38,027 nucleotides of DNA, from positions 1 to 38,027 of the forward strand of contig DBMO01000059.1 in assembly GCA_002298995.1 (NCBI GenBank). Direction: 5' to 3'. Shown piece after piece: positions 35,939 through 38,027 of this stretch (position 1 is its first letter; each line of letters begins with the position of its first letter). The position numbers and the translations under genes were made by a program. Source of the stretch: Desulfarculales bacterium UBA696. Its GTDB lineage: Bacteria; Desulfobacterota; Syntrophobacteria; Syntrophobacterales; Syntrophobacteraceae. The notes under the pieces were generated by a model, which saw only the letters and a list, made by a program, of their open reading frames with translations, ran no database searches and was not told where the DNA came from.

Positions 35939-36949
35939 ATGTCGAAAATCGATATCTCCATCGTAATAGTGAACTGGAATTCGGCCGATTATGTCATGGA
36001 GTGCCTTCGGTCGATTTACGAGCACACCTCGGCGGTGAGCTGTGAGGTAATCGTTGTAGATAATGCATCTTTCGACGGTTGCGGTGATTTGCTTGCGCAT
36101 CGATACCAGGAAGTCATCTTCATTCAGAGTGAATCCAATCTGGGTTTTGCCCGTGCAAATAATCTTGGCGCCGAAAATGCCGGCGGGGACGTGCTCCTGT
36201 TCCTGAACCCGGATACGGAAGTGCGGGATAGGGCTATCGAACGCCTTTACGTACAGCTCCAAAGCCTTAATAATCCCGGAGTTGTTGGTTGCCGGCTCCT
36301 CAATAGCGATGAATCCTTACAGACCAGCTGTGTCCAGTCTCTTCCAACTTTGCTGAACCAGATGCTGGATGCCGATGTCCTTAGGCGGCTTTTTCCGAGA
36401 TCCAGCCTTTGGGGGATCGAAGCCCTCTATGAAAGTGGGACCACTCCGGCGGAAGTGGAGGCGGTTTCGGGTGCCTGCATGATGATGCGCCGCAGCGTGT
36501 TCGATGCTGTGGGGGGGTTCAGTTCTGACTATTTCATGTATGCAGAGGATCTTGACCTTTGCTCCAGATTGAGGCGAGCCGGTTTTCATAATTACTATTT
36601 TCCTGGGGCTATAATCGTCCATCACGGCGGGGGAAGCTCGCAGCAGACGCGCAGCAATTTTTCCAATGTCATGATGCGCGAGTCGGTGAGACGGTTTTTG
36701 AGTAAATCCAGCGGCAGTCTGTACAGCGAGTGCTATCGTTTCGCATTGAATGGAGTGGCGACAATCCGGCTGGCGCTTTTGATGCTCCTGTTCCCAGTCT
36801 CGAAACTCAAAGGCAGGAAAGACGTATGGCTCTCGGCATTCGGAAAATGGTGGTCGATTCTTCGCTGGAGCTACGGACTTGAGCGTTTGACCGGCCCTGG
36901 GCAGCCTGGGTCTTCGTCCACCCGCACGGCCGGAAAAGATATCATCTGA
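35939..36949 (+). CDS. Glycosyltransferase family 2 protein, WbbL/rhamnosyltransferase-like
   Basis: A 336-residue GT2 enzyme with ISIVIVNWNSADYVMECLRSI at the N-terminus, VIVVDNASFDG, SNLGFARANNLG, FLNPDTEV (DxD-like), SGACMMMRRSVFDAVGGFSSDYFMYAEDLDLC and HHGGGSSQQ. The last two blocks are typical of the WbbL-like subgroup, often dTDP-rhamnosyltransferases, but rhamnose genes are not in the window, so the sugar is left open. A C-terminal hydrophobic stretch (IRLALLMLLFPV) may tether it to the membrane. Its stop codon shares a base with the start of the amidotransferase gene (TGATG). Confidence 0.86.
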   Translation: MSKIDISIVIVNWNSADYVMECLRSIYEHTSAVSCEVIVVDNASFDGCGDLLAHRYQEVIFIQSESNLGFARANNLGAENAGGDVLLFLNPDTEVRDRAIERLYVQLQSLNNPGVVGCRLLNSDESLQTSCVQSLPTLLNQMLDADVLRRLFPRSSLWGIEALYESGTTPAEVEAVSGACMMMRRSVFDAVGGFSSDYFMYAEDLDLCSRLRRAGFHNYYFPGAIIVHHGGGSSQQTRSNFSNVMMRESVRRFLSKSSGSLYSECYRFALNGVATIRLALLMLLFPVSKLKGRKDVWLSAFGKWWSILRWSYGLERLTGPGQPGSSSTRTAGKDII

Positions 36950-38027
36950 TGTGTGGAATTTGCGGAAAGCTCAATTTTGATCGCAACGAACCCGTGGACC
37001 AGGGGCTCCTCCGGCAAATGATGGACCTGCTCCGTCACCGAGGCCCCGATGGTGAGGGGGAGTATCGCACCGGCCCGGTTGGGCTGGGGCACCGGCGGTT
37101 GAGCATCATCGATCTCAGCACCGGCTCCCAGCCTATGTCAAACGAGGACGGCACGGTATGGGTGGTCTATAACGGCGAGGTATACAACTTCCCGGAACTC
37201 AGGGCCGAACTCATAGAGCGCGGCCACAAGTTTAAATCCACAACGGATACCGAGGTAATCGTCCACCTGTATGAGGAGCTTGGTGAGAATTCCGTGGCCC
37301 GACTCCGAGGAATGTTCGCTTTTGCCCTCTGGGACGAGCGCCGCCAGTTTCTTCTTCTTGCGCGAGATCGCGTCGGAATAAAGCCTCTCTATTACACCAA
37401 TACGGGCAGGTCGCTGTTATTTGCCTCCGAAATCAAGTCGCTGCTCGCCGACTCGACCGTTTCTCGAGATGTCAACCATATTGCGATAGACCGGTTTCTT
37501 ACCTACCATTACCTGCCCGGAAACGAAACCCTCTTTGACGGCATACAAAAACTTGATCCGGGGTGCTATCTGACGGTTAAAGATGGCCGGGTCGCCTCGC
37601 ATCAGTACTGGGATCTGCGCTTCGATGCTTCGCCGCGCTTCACGGACTTCCATCAGGCGACCGAAGCACTCCAGGCGCTGTTGCGGCGCACCGTCAAGGA
37701 TCACATGATCAGCGACGTTCCGGTGGGCATTCTGCTGAGCGGCGGAGTCGATTCAACCGGCGTGTTGCGCTACGCTGTCGAACAGACCGATAAGCCCATT
37801 CACACATTCACCATAGGCTTTGACGGCGCTGAATTTGCCGATGAACGGCCCTATGCAGCACTGGCCGCCAGCCGATTTGGGACTGTGCACCAGGACATTA
37901 CGATGACGGCCCGGGATTTTCGAGACTTCCTGCCCGACTACGTCCGGCACATGGAGGAACCGGTCTGCGAGCCGCCCGCTGTCGCACTCTATTTTGTTTC
38001 GCGCCTCGCCCGCGAATCCTCGGTGAA
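36949..38027 (+). CDS. Asparagine synthase-like glutamine amidotransferase (5' part, cut by window edge)
   Basis: At least 359 residues; the gene runs off the right end without a stop. MCGICG gives the Cys2 nucleophile of the N-terminal class II glutaminase, followed by LRHRGPDGEG, GHRRLSIIDL, VYNGEVYNF and TDTEVI. The synthetase domain begins near residue 200, with the ATP-binding LLSGGVDST (about 262-270) and IHTFTIGFDG. Full-length members have about 600-650 residues. Such amidotransferases are regular members of exosortase-associated EPS loci, where they probably amidate a uronic acid or other carboxyl group, rather than making free asparagine. That fits the uronic-acid pathway suggested upstream (inference). 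Confidence 0.9.
   Translation, partial: MCGICGKLNFDRNEPVDQGLLRQMMDLLRHRGPDGEGEYRTGPVGLGHRRLSIIDLSTGSQPMSNEDGTVWVVYNGEVYNFPELRAELIERGHKFKSTTDTEVIVHLYEELGENSVARLRGMFAFALWDERRQFLLLARDRVGIKPLYYTNTGRSLLFASEIKSLLADSTVSRDVNHIAIDRFLTYHYLPGNETLFDGIQKLDPGCYLTVKDGRVASHQYWDLRFDASPRFTDFHQATEALQALLRRTVKDHMISDVPVGILLSGGVDSTGVLRYAVEQTDKPIHTFTIGFDGAEFADERPYAALAASRFGTVHQDITMTARDFRDFLPDYVRHMEEPVCEPPAVALYFVSRLARESSV

Overview
The window looks like chromosomal DNA from a Gram-negative bacterium of the Desulfobacterota (deltaproteobacterial) type. This rests on a secreted multihaem c-type cytochrome with mixed CxxCH and CxxxxCH haem motifs (a style familiar from Geobacter-like genomes), a PEP-CTERM protein, and an exopolysaccharide (EPS) locus of the exosortase-associated kind. 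It is inferred from gene content, not from a marker gene.

Layout. (1) 98-1393, minus strand: a periplasmic branched-chain-amino-acid-type ABC substrate-binding protein with a good sigma70-like promoter and an unusually long leader. (2) 1394-2701: about 1.3 kb without a convincing gene, containing a structured three-way-junction element. (3) 2702-17362: one reading frame of 4886 codons. It encodes an exported mosaic protein: an N-terminal cytochrome region with 16 CxxCH plus five wider-spaced CxnCH motifs, then FnIII-like domains, then six copies of a ~400-residue right-handed beta-helix module. Three Ig-like domains and ten ~100-residue beta-rich repeats are interspersed among the modules. 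(4) 18122-18838, minus: a PEP-CTERM 'choice-of-anchor N' type protein with a sigma54-like promoter and an intrinsic terminator. (5) 20015-21901: a PilZ (c-di-GMP receptor) protein and a tandem pair of exported nuclease-fold proteins that have lost key catalytic residues. (6) 22020 to the right edge: a long plus-strand EPS operon.

The EPS operon starts at a near-consensus sigma70 promoter (21933-21961). It encodes in order: outer-membrane export protein (Wza type), chain-length regulator (Wzz/GumC type), ExeA-like ATPase with a C-terminal LysM-like domain, a BY-kinase-like protein lacking the P-loop lysine, an initiating sugar transferase with a degenerate GGDEF-like N-terminus, a WbpB/WbpD/WbpE-like set for a 3-acetamido uronic acid sugar nucleotide, a FemAB/GNAT-like protein, a deacetylase-like/GT4 fusion, a polysaccharide deacetylase, two GT2 glycosyltransferases, and an asparagine-synthase-like amidotransferase cut by the window edge. 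Most downstream genes overlap or nearly abut, so translational coupling is likely. No flippase, polymerase, exosortase or PrsK/PrsR regulator is in the window; they would be expected to the right or elsewhere.

How they fit together (inference): the locus would build and export an amino-uronic-acid-containing polysaccharide, with c-di-GMP input suggested by the PilZ protein and possibly by the GGDEF-like domain. The PEP-CTERM protein is a candidate exosortase substrate made together with such a matrix. The giant cytochrome/beta-helix protein could be an extracellular electron-transfer or adhesive component.
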